Notes under the pieces: generated by a model
What the model saw: the letters and a program-made list of their open reading frames with translations, nothing else
The model's database searches: none
Told to the model about the DNA's origin: nothing
Source: Strigamia acuminata
Taxonomy: Eukaryota > Arthropoda > Chilopoda > Geophilomorpha > Linotaeniidae
Length of the DNA: 64,000 nucleotides
Direction of reading: 5' to 3'
NCBI GenBank assembly: GCA_949358305.1
Contig: OX442315.1
Location: 28,298,427-28,362,426, forward strand
In this document: in pieces, positions 1 through 12,116 of the stretch
Layout of the letters: every line of letters begins with the position of its first letter
Position numbering within the stretch: the first letter of the stretch is position 1
Made by a program: the position numbers and the translations under genes

Positions 1-2100
1 GAGGCCGGGTCATTGGTGAAGGCCTCGGTCTTGAGTTCGGCGGTCCCTTAGGTGTTCTATTTGGGGAAGGAAACACGGGCGTCTTTCTCTTTTATGTTTG
101 CACACATCGCATCGGTCGGGTTTCCAGATTTCCAAGAGGGTGGGACGACGATGCGGAGGGACTTTTTATTTTGGCATTCCCAAGAGGTGATAGCAAATCA
201 TCATAAAGAAATTAATTAGGCCTGATTTGCTGATCGCAGACGCCTCTATCTGCCAAATGCAGTCTCACGGAGAGGGAGGAGGAGGAAGAGGATGGTTGGT
301 AAGAACTCAAGAAGAAGAGCTGACGTCAGAAAGTGTAATTATGGCAAGCACAAAGGAAATTATTATACCGAATTAATTAAAGTGCCTTTTTTTTTCTTCC
401 CAATAACGAATGAAAATTTGAAACGCTGGAAAAATTTCAAATGGCTTTTGAGTGGGTAAAAGGGGCGAATATTTTTAAATGCGTGCGTGCTGTGTGTGTA
501 TTTTTTATTTCTTTGGTTTTATATGCGTCTTTTATGCGTGAGAAGCAGCGAGTCGAATTGGTTCTCATTAGAAAACGGAGGGAGCAAAGAATATGGCAAT
601 AAGTCATATTCTCAAACGCCATAAATCGCACAACGTACACTGCTCGTTTATTCCCGCCAGACGGCATTCATTTGGACACCCCATCAAAACGAGCGTGACG
701 CAATAAAAATGGCGTAAGGGCGCCCTCCTTTCAAACGCTTAATCCTTTGGCTACGCTTTGGGGTGGTGGTGACGCCTACAGCGCGCGCCGACACGTGCCC
801 ATCTATTTATGTGCAAAACGATCCCCAGCTTTCTCTTCGTATGGAGCTGTTTCATACATAAGTTATTAAGAGAAGGTTGAACAAATAAAAAAAAAAAATT
901 TCTTCAAAATTTTCATTGTTTGTAATGAAGTGCAGTCAAATTGATTTTCTTTGCAAATTCTGAGAAAATTATTAAATTATAATAAAAAAAATTGTTTTAG
1001 GGATTTTAAATAGTTAAAGCACGCTTCGAAACGATGCAGTGAAGCTCCCTATTCAGGCGGAGTTTGCAGAAGATTGTATTATTGGGACGAGAAAGAAATT
1101 GCTGTAAGAAAATATACAGGCAGCGCGCCTGTATCACACAGACGACGGCTTATTTCCGGGGTCGGCATTGTATATCTAGCGAGTCGTCGTCATTTCCGGC
1201 ATTCGTCGTGATGGCTGCATCTCGGCCTAGTGCCTCAATGTTGTATTATGTTTGGTGGGTTGGCATTGGCGGCTTGCGTGGCGCCCGGCGATAGGAGCGA
1301 GACGCGCGCGCGCACTCGTCGCCCATCCCAGTGATAGGGAGATGAGATATGAAATGGCAGGATCGATTCTTTCATTAGAATAAAATGATAAACACAAGAG
1401 AACAAGTCTCCAACATATAAAATAGTGTGGTCTCTCCTAATCTCACTCATTTTGTCACAAGATTTACAACACGAGCCCAACATCAGCTGCAATCTACTGA
1501 TAACGGCATCCAGGTAAGAGATCGGGGGTAGGGGAGGGCGTTGGTCGACCCCCGCAGCCCGACACGATCAACGCCGCCCAACAGGCCTGCTAGGCGGCAG
1601 GCTGATCATTGGTCACTCTGCTTCATCTTTTTAATTATTGGCGTTTGATAAAAGGCCAGTGTTTGTTCTTGGCACACGCTCCTGGCAACTAATTAACCCT
1701 ATTCAGCCTCTTTTCCCTTTGCCTTCCCCCTCCTCCTTCCTTTCCTCACCTCCCTCGTTTTCCTTCTTAGATTATTCCCTCATTGTAATGAAGTTGCCTC
1801 GTTACTGCGTTTATCTTCATTTTTCCATTGATTTGTCGGTGTGTTTGTTTTGGCGCGCTTTTTCTTTCTTTTTTTTCTTTTTCTTTATTTTCTTTTTCTT
1901 TCCTTTTTCTCCGCACGTCACTCGTTGCTGCTTTTCTGTCTTGGAGATAAATTCCAAAGTGCTTTTCAACTGTTGGCTTTTGATAAAAATAATAGCATAA
2001 CTCGTTAGCTGTGGGCCTAGTGAGCTCCCTCGACTGTGCGTCGGTGATAAGAGCAGGCCTCCTATTTCATTTTATCAGAGCCACGATTGAAGCTTGCAGA
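1..2100. other. Upstream non-coding DNA, no gene seen
   Basis: AT-rich sequence with a CpG-rich patch at about 1240-1330. An E-box CAGCTG, a 9-nt spacer and GATAA lie at 1484-1503, and a donor-like CAG/GTAAGA at 1513/1514 follows close behind. The segment 1690-1920 is pyrimidine-rich. Open frames here are low-complexity and not credible. Confidence 0.6.
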
Positions 2101-2112
2101 TATGACCCGCTC

Positions 2113-2120
2113 TATATAAG
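2113..2120 (+). promoter_or_regulatory. TATA box of a candidate distal promoter
   Basis: TATATAAG matches the TATA consensus. It is followed by GC-rich sequence, where a start site would fall near 2143-2150. A strong splice donor downstream at 2740 suggests a noncoding first exon, possibly a distal first exon of the GATA gene 23 kb away. Vertebrate GATA2 and GATA3 are known to use distal and proximal noncoding first exons. Confidence 0.45.
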
Positions 2121-2144
2121 ACGCGGGCGGGGGCTGTGGACATT

Positions 2145-2739
2145 CCCGCCCGGCGTCGCACCCGACGTCGCGCGTACGCCGTTCGCCACCCCGTGGTTTG
2201 TGGTCCTCGACCTCTCTTTTTCCGCACCCGACCGTTCCACACTCGGATTTTTTTCTTCTTTTCTGGGAAATTGGATATTTTTTTGGGGGGATTTCGTGCG
2301 TCCAGTGCGTCCGTGCGTTATGGGTAGTGAATATTTTGGTTCGGAGCAGTGGTTTTTTCGATTTTATTCATTCACGTTTTATGTGTGTTTGTGTGCAGTG
2401 GTCATTTCGGGCCTAACTTTGTTACATACGGTGAAATGTACTTAGTTGAATGTGTATACGTGACCATTCGAGAAGTCGAACATTTTATCCTCGGAATAAG
2501 CGTTGAGTCGAGCTAAAGGAAATGTGCGTGTGAGGTGGCTTTTGTGAGATCGAAGGTGAAAGCTCCCCCTGATGCGAAGCGAGTGGGCTGCGCTGTGTGG
2601 AAATTGTCACTTGGTTATGCAAACGCCGACTTGGTCGAAATGGCTGCTCGCTCAGATAAGAATTGATAGGCTGTTGGGGGCGGGGAATAATAGCGGGCAA
2701 TCCCGTCAAGCAATGCGCTAATGGGGTCTGGATTTGCAG
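2145..2739 (+). other. Candidate noncoding first exon ending at donor CAG/GTAAGC
   Basis: Its start is inferred from the TATA box at 2113, and its end is the donor GTAAGC at 2740. A short upstream-type ORF begins at the ATG at 2320 (MGSEYFG) and runs to 2445; it resembles no known protein. Assignment to the GATA gene is a guess from orientation and position, and RNA data would decide it. Confidence 0.3.
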
Positions 2740-2740
2740 G

Positions 2741-5700
2741 TAAGCGCAATTGCATACTAATTTCCTCTTTGGAGAAAACGATTTTTATTTGAAACTGGCA
2801 AATTTCCCCTCTTTTTCTGCATACTCATTCAATTCAATCATTGTTTAACTGTATTTAATTTTTTTTCCACCTTTTTTTCACGATTGCGTGTGTTTTCGCC
2901 TTATTTATTGATATCGTTTTCTAATTTATTTGTAAGTGGGATGCCTAAGGTGGGAATTAAAAAGTTTCTTGTGGAAATGGGGTGTTTTGTCTTCCACATT
3001 GGGGATGTGGGGGTCTTTGGGCTGGGATTTGAACTAGTGAAAGGTCGTAAATATCTGTAGGAGTCACCAAGTCTAGACGATAATTTATTAGGTGAGCGAG
3101 TCCTATAGTGAAAAAGAGTGCTTTCTAATTTGTTGCATCATTTTTTGCTTTGATTTCTAAAAAAAAAAAAAAAAATAGAAATAAAAATATTTGTAAAAAT
3201 ATTTTCCAGCTATTCGTATTTTAAATAATGGCATCCATGTTTATTGAACAAGTCGATAGGATCAAGTTAAATATTCATGTAATTACTTGAAATGCTGTCG
3301 CAACGTTGAATATTTATTCTCCTGCGGTTGACACGCATTTAAATGGTCGTTGGGTTCATTTCCTTGAGTAAATCGTGTGTGGAATTCGAGGAATTAGACC
3401 TAATTTGTGTGGAATTCGAAGGGGTAAACAGCCCCTGCAGCAGGCCAGTGTGGCGACGACGATGACCCCACCCTCTTTTCCCTCCATCGCTCGAGCCTGG
3501 GGCGTGATTTTTATCAGGAAAGGAAGACACAGCCCAAGAAAACGACGATGACAGATGGAGAGTTCAGTTTTGCCCCAGGATGCCATTTGTGGGACTAAGA
3601 CTAACTCCGTTTTGACTTAAGGCCCTTTTAATGCGTGGAATTTTTTTTTTGCAACGCAACGGACAGGGGAAGAACGGTCTGCAAATCACTAGTTGTCTTT
3701 AAATTTATTTGTGTAATTAGAGCGAGATTACTACGTTAAATTTTGTATAAATTTTAGATTGTAATGATTGGAGAATTAAATTTTTTTGTTTGAATGGGAG
3801 TCGGACAGCTTATTAATTTGTCTACAATTTGGATAGCTAGACGTCTGTTGGAGTCGGCCATTAATTATACTCCAACATAACGGGAATTGGTGAAAAGTGT
3901 CATGTGTTGTTGTTGTTCCTATGGGAAATTTCCCGCATCCCACACCTCTTGGGTCTCGGTGGGTGGTTGGCAGCAGGGTTGGACTTTCCGACCTTTGGGG
4001 TGGCTCTCTTTCAGTGGGTCGATGAAGCGTTCAATACCCCCTTCCCTTCCCTTCCCTCCTCTCATCCTCAATCTCCGTTTAAACATCCTTTCCCTCTCTA
4101 CATAATGGAAAATACAAGCTGGGAGTCATATTTTTTGTTGAAAATCGTAAGCAAAAAAAATCAATCACATTTTTATTGTTAAAATCAAGAAAATATTTCT
4201 ATTTCTATCTATTTATTTATTTATTTTATTATTTTTTTGCAGATTTGGTTACTGATTTTCTACTTAGTTCGACAGGCTGTCACAGGTGTCGCATTTGAGT
4301 TGTGCTCTTTTGACCAGGTAACGATCAATTTAATTAATATATTTGTGATGTTTGTTTTCTTCGCGCGAAATTGCCTCGGATTTGTTTTTTCTATGCGTGT
4401 AAACAAAAAGGCCATTTTATATACGACCTCAATTAACTTTAGCATCTGATAGTGCGAGTAAGTCAAGTCTTGTGATTTACCATTACCCTGTCATCTATTG
4501 GCCATTTGACATAGCGGGGGATTTGTTCCGTCCCTCGGGTATCATCCAAATGATAGAGATCAAATGGACATGGCTTCACTTAATCCCCAATGTGCGCATG
4601 CGCTCATCCTTTTGTCTCCAGCATCCTGTGTGTCTCTCTCTTCCTGTTGAATATGCGATTTCTTGAGATTGCCATCTTTGATTGCAAACTCAAACACAAG
4701 CATTTCTTTCCGAGGTCGAATCGAATCCACCCATAGTGGTGTCATCGAATCACTATTGTCGTACGGATGTTCGGCCTCATCTGTAGTGTAAAGTGTGATC
4801 GGGGGTGGGACGGGATCGGTTAAAAGGGGCTATCAAACGAACACGTGCAAGACAAATTGTCCCGGGAGGAGTCCCATTTTTGCACGTGGCCACGTGATGA
4901 CACTGTACATGCGCGCCGTTTGCATAATTAGAGGCTTGTCGCTTCGCTCGCATCCCCGGCTCATCCCATCCATCCCACGAGGGCAGATGGCGAGATGTTG
5001 TGTTTGATTTCTGATTGCACATTTAAGTGAACAGCAGCCGACATCCATTGACATGGGCCGAGCAGCAGGTGAAGTCGGTGTGGTCGGGGGCATTAGTTGC
5101 CATTGTGTTTCGAAATACAACTGTTTGCCTACATCTAAATGACATCAATTGTGCGTTAACTGTGCCGTTAAGATGATGGCCCCCTGGCGGTGGCGGTAAC
5201 TAACACGGAACAGTACCTTTGAAATGGCCTCGCGTCTTTGTGGAGGGTAGGCTCACGTGGATCTCGTAAACTCCACCTATAAATGCCAAAGTGGCGGCCA
5301 GGTGGCGCCTACCCTACGCCGACGTTCTCATTGGTGACGAGTCCTCGCGACCCTCCGCACTGAGTCGTGAAGATAATTAAATGGGCGACGTTAGCGACAC
5401 TCAGCCTTGATTGGTTTGGAGTGTTAAGCTCAGCTACAAGTTGAATCTCTCTCTCTGCTTGTTTTATTTTTGCTTTCGGATGTTGTGTGCACCCCTTTAT
5501 GGATGTCCAGTGACTGTGTCACTACTGAATACGGCGATGTGGGGTGGGTTAGTAAGGAAAGAAGAGGAGAGGGGGATGAGGGGGTCATCTCCTGATGCCT
5601 GGGGATCAGTGATAAATGTGAAGGGCTCCATCCTCGAGGTCAGAGGTTATCCTTAGTTCTTTACAACTGTACAGAAACTTGACTTGCTTTTCGAGTGTGG

Positions 5701-8159
5701 AATTGGCTAGAACGAGACTAACTTTAATACAGTAGTACATATAAATATATAAAATTAACTGAAATTTCAACTATTTGTTTACCAAATTGCGTACAAAGTT
5801 TTTTGTGGGAGTTTTCCAGCTGGTAAACAACGTTTATGGCATTTTAACGGTGCAGAATATAAATTTTATAAATTTTATAACGGGACGGTTTCTCCAGTTT
5901 TGGCTTTGTTTGTAAGAATTGATGACATCACTAAATGTCAAAAATAGCACGCCTTTAAAAAAGAATGCATTTTGTGACACCAAACACGTTTTGGAGAGAA
6001 AACCAGCAAAATAAAAGTTGTAAACATCGATTAACACAATAATTCTAAGTGTTATTATTTATATTGAAGTTTTCCTTTGAGATTATCATTATTACACAGT
6101 AACGGTAACATTATCGCTTAAAACGACACTATTTTTTCCAACTGATATAAGGTATAAGCTTATATTGATCAGGGCCTTTGAGGGGTGAAATGGGGCCCGG
6201 GCCACGTGGCCCTGCTAGCCTAGCCCTCTCCCTAACTGGGTATTATTCCATAGCAGGAATGCGAGCCAACAACTGAGGATATCTCTTGTGACTTAATAAA
6301 TACTAGGTAATATTTGCCAGCATCACCTTGACGCAGCACATGTTGTTCCCGCATTGATTGTGCGATATTGGATACCGTCGGTTTGGTGTTGATTGTGCAC
6401 TGCCTTAATGATTTTTTGATATAATGAAATATATATATACAGTAGGGGCACAAAAGGAAAGATGGGGCGCGGAAGAGAAAAATGGTATTTCTTGGGGCGT
6501 TCAATTGTTGTTTATTATTCAACAAAGAGGGTATCCATCTTCGTCAAATGGCGTGAAAGAGGAGGGTCGCTTATGGCGCTCTTGTTTCGAGAGAAAGCCA
6601 CGGGGCGGCTACCCAACAGAAATGCGAACCACAGGGGTCCGCCGCCTAAGAAAAGACCAAGTGTCCCCCCTCGTTAGACCAAGAAAAACACTCTTTATCA
6701 CCTGTTATAGTGCCAACCTCGATATAATCAAACGTTAAATTTGATCGCGTTTACCGTTTCGATTATCTCGGTGATTAAAGAGCCGCAGACGGTTGGACAC
6801 GCTTGCCAAATATTTGCTTGATTTTGTTGATAATCACGGTGGCCATCGCTTCCCGCGAGAATGTTGTGCTATCGAGGTGCAGGCTGTAAGTCAAGATGGA
6901 TGGAGGCGGGTTGAGCATTGTCGAGTAGAGGACATGCTCAAGCCCCCGTGTCAAACAGGATGGAAGAATGGCGTCCACTTGTGGCTGCCAAAGAAAAGAA
7001 GAAGGGATTAAAGGTTGACTTTGAAATTTATTATTTAGAAAAGCACACAGGATCGCCTGGCGCCCCGAACCAACCGGCGCAGCCAACACTTGGCTACGTG
7101 TAAATTTAAATTGGAGAAAGAGCAAAAAATTGACAGATTAATTTGGGCAGAAGAAGAAACGCGTTGCTCTTTTCGCTCCTTTCCTTTCCTTTCCTTTCCT
7201 TTCCTACCGATTGCTCAAGCAATCCCTCCAACCCACTTCGCATGTGGGGTCTGAATTTGAGTGACAGCTGAGAAAATTCGATTTTTCATGTGACCTGTTT
7301 CGCTTAGAGGGGAAATCAGCAGGGGTCGCCCTGATGGTGGCGCTGCAATCTCGGCAGTTGATCCTCAGTCACTGTTCGTCTCTCTCTCTCTCTATCTTTC
7401 TCTCTCTTTCTCCCCACGGTTCTCTTTTCCTGCCTCCCACACACGCGCACGATCCGGGTTGTGGATGAGGATCAGCGAGCCAATTGCGAAACGTCAAAAG
7501 TGGAAAAAGCCGCCATTTTTCGCTTCGTTTATTGATCATTGCGAAGGGAAGGAAAAAATGGCGCCCAAACTCGGACTCGTGGATGGGATATCGAATAACG
7601 AACGGGAATTGAAAGTTGGCAAACATGAACGCTGAGACTGATCCCCTAAACTAACAAGTGAGGCCTCTAGTTGGCCTCTTCCATAACTCTTGTGGGTCCC
7701 CCCTGTTGAGGTCCAGCCGAGGGCGTTTCAGATGTGCCACACTGCGCACCTAGGCGCTTGATTTACTTTGTACGAGTTGTTTGCTCTGTTTATTGGAAGG
7801 GGCGACAGAGGGCGCGAATGATCCGTTTCAAGCAATTGAAGAAAGACGATTTATTTTTCAACTTTTTCAAATTGAAATTGCCAACTGCTCGGGCTCGGGC
7901 TGCGCGCTCGTTACGCAATTCTTGTTTGTTCGAACTCGCCATTTCTTTTTCCTTTTCTTGTTGTTTTTAACATGCGCTGCATTGTTAACATGATCGTAGC
8001 AGATGCATTTCATGATTTATGATATTTATGCATTTGTTGATCTTTTTTTAATACAATGATATTGTTTTGTTAGTCGTTATCATTGTTGGGTGGTGATTAT
8101 TGTGGCCTCATTTTGGAGCAAACGTTTGTTACGTTGCAACATTGCAGCCGTTTGTTATT
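2741..8159. other. Non-coding DNA, no gene seen
   Basis: AT-rich sequence with scattered GC patches. Items noted: a TATAAA at 5279-5284 with CACGTG at 5254-5259; a 14-bp palindrome centred on CACGTG at 6199-6212; a TTTCC pentanucleotide repeat at 7178-7205; a CT repeat at 7379-7412. Open frames do not resemble proteins. Confidence 0.6.
7178..7205. repeat. TTTCC pentanucleotide microsatellite
   Basis: Five to six exact tandem copies of TTTCC. Confidence 0.95.
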
Positions 8160-8470
8160 GCCTAAGTCAACAATGGGAGGTCGCGTGGCGCGGCGCATGC
8201 GTTTGGCGGAAACATCTGCTGTAGTTGGAGATGAGCCGGAAGTTGGAAGGCCCATCCTAAACGGAAGTGCAATAAGCACAAGTTGATGCGCATGCGTGCC
8301 CGTGGTGTCGGTGGTTGGCAAGACTACGGGGCCAGGAAATTGGCAATCTGCGGCGGGCGGGAAAGCCAAGGAGGAGGGAAGCTAGGCAAGGGATTGCGCA
8401 TGCGCACGGCACACGGCGAGCCCAAGCCAAGCTCAGCGGGAGCGATAAAGCAGAGATAAGATAAGATGAA
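8160..8470. promoter_or_regulatory. CpG-rich candidate regulatory element with NRF1-like and GATA sites
   Basis: Three GCGCATGCG-type palindromes lie near 8196, 8286 and 8395; the last, TGCGCATGCGCA, is a full NRF1 consensus. They are followed by three GATA motifs in 27 bp (GCGATAAAG, AGATAAG, AGATAAG at 8441-8467). The block is richer in GC and CpG than its surroundings. This fits a promoter or enhancer, with GATA input possible. Confidence 0.4.
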
Positions 8471-9299
8471 AAGACACTTCAACACTCTAGATTTGAATAT
8501 TATCGGAAAAATGAACAAAGAAGCGAGTTAACGTTCTAAACATTATTTACATCGCGATATTTTCGGGCTAGACTAGAAGGAAAGGAAAAGAAGAGAGAGA
8601 GACGACAGTCAGAGATTTTGAGAGAGTTAAAAAAAAATTCAATCACGGCCACAAATTGCGCGGCCATGTCCGCCCAAATGTCACAATTCATAAAGCGAAA
8701 AAAAATGAAAATGTAAAACCAACACTAAGTCTGAAGGTGTAATTATATTGTTGGAAAAGAGACACGTTAATAAAACGGTTGGTAGGATTTATTTGACACA
8801 CTTGGGTGGTGATATTTGTTTATTGATATTGGTGATAGGGAAAATGAGTTTGGAGGGTTAATTGGAAGTGTCTTGTGTGTGCAAAGGAAAGGCTGCTTTA
8901 AGCTTCGAGAGAGACGTGTTTTGAATTTTTAACAGCACAGGCAATAAATAAAAATACACCGAATGTAAAATGAGATTGGTAGAAGAAAAAAATATATATA
9001 TTTATATATATATATATAATTTTTTCCTTGTTGCGTAAAACAAAAGTTGAATGAAAGGAGCAAATGGCACGAACAAAGGAACATTCATGTGGAGATGGAC
9101 TTGTGAGTCACGTGGTTTCGCCAGTTGGAGATAAGAGATCTTTTTGCATATTTTTTAATCAGGAATTTTTTTTTTTTTTTTTTAGTTTTTTAAAATTTTT
9201 ATTTAATGTTTTATCACATTTTTGCGGAATTTGCTTCAATCGGAGCGTGTCGGTTCTTTAAAAAATAAATAAAAGAGATTTTGGGGTCGGTTTCAAATT
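8471..9299. other. Non-coding DNA, no gene seen
   Basis: AT-rich sequence with an AT dinucleotide repeat at 8989-9020, an overlapping AP-1/E-box (TGAGTCACGTGG, 9104-9115) and a T tract at 9166-9184. Confidence 0.6.
8989..9020. repeat. AT dinucleotide microsatellite
   Basis: A nearly continuous AT run with a single interruption (TTT). Confidence 0.95.
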
Positions 9300-9619
9300 T
9301 AAAATAAATACACAAACCAACACAGTAGCAGTGGTGTGCACAGCGGGGGAAACGCGGCGCCTGAGCCACCAGAGGTCGCTATTGTCCACGGCCCCGCCTG
9401 TGCGTTGCTCTGCTGCGTCCCCATTCGCTGCCTCGGCCCCGCCAACTCATTCCCGCCCCCGGGTTTGCTAGTGGCCGGCCGGCGAGGTTTGGGTATTAGC
9501 TCACACATATCGCAGACTGATCGCATGTCCATCTTCTGTTCTTGAAGTGCTTTTACGTTGAGTGTTTTTTTCGCTTCCCGACACGTGAAAACGTGATAAC
9601 ACCACTCGTATTTTGCAAG
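9300..9619 (+). promoter_or_regulatory. CpG-rich candidate promoter and noncoding first exon ending in a splice donor
   Basis: A GC/CpG-rich block (9340-9490, with several GCCCCGCC/CCCGCCCC SP-like motifs) sits in AT-rich DNA. It leads to a strong donor AAG/GTAAGAG (exon end 9619, donor 9620). Together these look like an upstream promoter and noncoding exon pointing toward the GATA coding exons. No TATA box was seen. Confidence 0.4.
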
Positions 9620-11923
9620 GTAAGAGTTAAATTAATTATTGCTTCATCCCGAAATGTATATTTACGCGTCCATTAATTTTTTATGTTTTGTTTTCTAAAA
9701 GTTGCGCGTTATTTCTTTCGCATGGTGAACGCGCGATTTCTTTTTCCCAAAAAACGCGCTAATAAAATTCTTTGTTGTTTTCGTAATTTTAGGTTTACGT
9801 TTTTATTTTTTTAAACGTAATTTATTTTTATATATACATATTTTATTTTTTTTTAAAAAAAAAGGATGTTTATTTGGAAGTATATGGCAGCGTTTTTCTC
9901 GATTTTTCTTGCTGGTGAAATATTTCGATATTGACTGGAGCCGCCATCTGGTGGCAAATGGTGGCGGTTTCCAAATCGCGATTAGTAACCAAACTATAGT
10001 ACGTTTATCTCGATCATTTTCCCCTTTTTTATCTCAAGATTATCCGCTATATCTATATACGAGCCTAATTGGGTTTGCCGTGCTTTCTTATCACAAATTT
10101 AACCGATCATTGCCACTTGTCTTAAATCAAATAAATCTTTCAATCAAATTAATTAATTATACAATTGCATTTGATTACACCCTTTTTCAAAAAAAAATAA
10201 ATTGCTTTATCGCGATTAATCAATATTTTAAAGCTAAATGAAACGTTCTACAACATTTTTATTATCCTAATTCCTACCTTTAAGTCGGATACCAGGTGTA
10301 GACAGGTGGTTACCGGGGACGGGAGGAAGACGGGGTGGAGGGGGGAAATATTTAAGCTTAACTGTAAGGGAGGAGTCGGGCGGGACACTGGTCATCGGGG
10401 CACATTTTACAACCCCGTTTTTAATTTACCAACTCCCGAATAATTTGGCTGAAGAGGTTTAGCGTCGATTTCACATTTTCATTGCCGTAAATTAATGTTT
10501 TTCCGATCCAATATGTTTAAGAGGATAAAATTGGGGAAGGGGATTTGAATTTTTCTTTTAAACAACAACTGGAGGGGATTAGTGTAAATTGACCTCATTT
10601 TGCCTAATTTTAGGGGGGGAGGATGAGGCATTTGCGCGGTCAGACGCAGGCGTCTGCCCGCTTGGCGTCGTCGTAATGGGGGTGTATTGACTAGCACAGC
10701 GGGGGCCATCCCAAAACGACAGGAGGACAGTCGCCATGTCCGGCGGGAGATGGGACAGAGAATCCCAGTGGGTTGGACTCTCCAATTTGGTTAATGACAC
10801 ACAGTTCAACCACTGCTCGCTAGGGGGTGCTTGAAGCCACCACTCATCTCCTTCCCCCATTGCTAAACCCCTAAGCAGACACTCTTCACCCCTTTGAACA
10901 CCCCTCATGGAGAAGTAACAGTGTTGACAGTTGCAAGGATTTTAGGTTTGGTTTCTGCGCTTCTAATTGATATTCGAGTAGGCACTAACCTGGATTAAAT
11001 TTCACAAACGCGCTGTATTATTCTTGTAACTCCGAAACTTGAAAGAAACCGCTATCACTGCAAATAGCAATTTTATAATTGCAAACCTGTGGTGCTTCCA
11101 GTCGGTCTGCATCAGGAATTTGAAGAGCAAAAATAAGAGTTCCGGTGCTTTATGCGAAGTGCTGGATGTTACAATGCAGATTTAGCACGGAATTTATCAC
11201 ATTTTCTGGTTTGTAGTTAAAACTGTGGATTTTTCACATAATGGACTCAAATAGACTGAATTTTTTAAAAAATTTGTCATTTAATCGATTATTTATTAAT
11301 AATATTGTAAGAAAAAATTTAAATCTTGCATTTAAAACGATTGTAAGTGTAAAAAAAAACGCAACTGACTAATCTGGGATTGAGTAGAGCCTTCGGTGAA
11401 AAGCGAATCGAATGTCCATTCTGAGAGAACCAGTTGCTCGGTGCAGACAAAATGGCGTCTGTTATTCGATAAAAGTTTCGTGGGGTTTGTAAAGCTCTTA
11501 AAAGTGCAGAGGAGTGAAATGTAAAATTCAACAGCCGAGGATAAAGTAGGAGTGGTTTTAGCAGACGTGAGAAGTATAGGTGGGGTGGGTAGATGGGGGT
11601 GTGGTAAGATAAGCGTTCCCACCCAACCTTAGACCGCCTCCATCCCCCCATCCCACTCTCCTCACATTTCACTCATCGCATGCATTATAAATAACATGAA
11701 AAGTGGTTGGCTACGTCGTCATCAGTTGGGGAGTGTCGACAGGAAAAAGAGATAAGAACAAGTGAAGAGAAACACGAGGTGCGATTGGGAACCGACAAAA
11801 AAAAATGAGCCGCTCGTAAAGTTGGACTAACATGCAAGAAATTCTCTCTTGTCAATTAGGGTTTGGATTGCGATTGGGTGTGGAAATGAGATTGCCCGGG
11901 TAAAATGGAAGTGCCTATATAGG

Positions 11924-11963
11924 ATGGAATGGAATGGAATGGAATGGAATGGATGGATGGATG
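11924..11963. repeat. GGAAT / GGAT microsatellite
   Basis: Five GGAAT copies pass into three GGAT copies, showing a shift in repeat unit within one array. Confidence 0.95.
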
Positions 11964-12057
11964 CGACGGATTTCTTTTTTTGTTTTAGAAATATTGGGAA
12001 TTTTATGGAAAAGGTTTTTGGTGTTGGCTGAATGGGGAAAAAATTGACGTTGTGTTG

Positions 12058-12116
12058 AGATAACAGACGTCGCTAACAGATTATCTAGAGATAATGTCAT
12101 TTTGGTGATTAGATAA
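12058..12116. promoter_or_regulatory. Four-site GATA motif cluster (possible autoregulatory element)
   Basis: AGATAA-type sites occur at 12058-12063 (+), 12081-12086 (TTATCT, -), 12089-12094 (+) and 12111-12116 (+). The middle two face each other 2 bp apart, the kind of paired arrangement bound by two-finger GATA proteins. It lies 13 kb upstream of the coding start. Confidence 0.35.

Noticed and set aside
2011-2445. 144-codon open frame
   Set aside because: It starts at a GTG, crosses the TATA box and a candidate transcription start, and has no domain.
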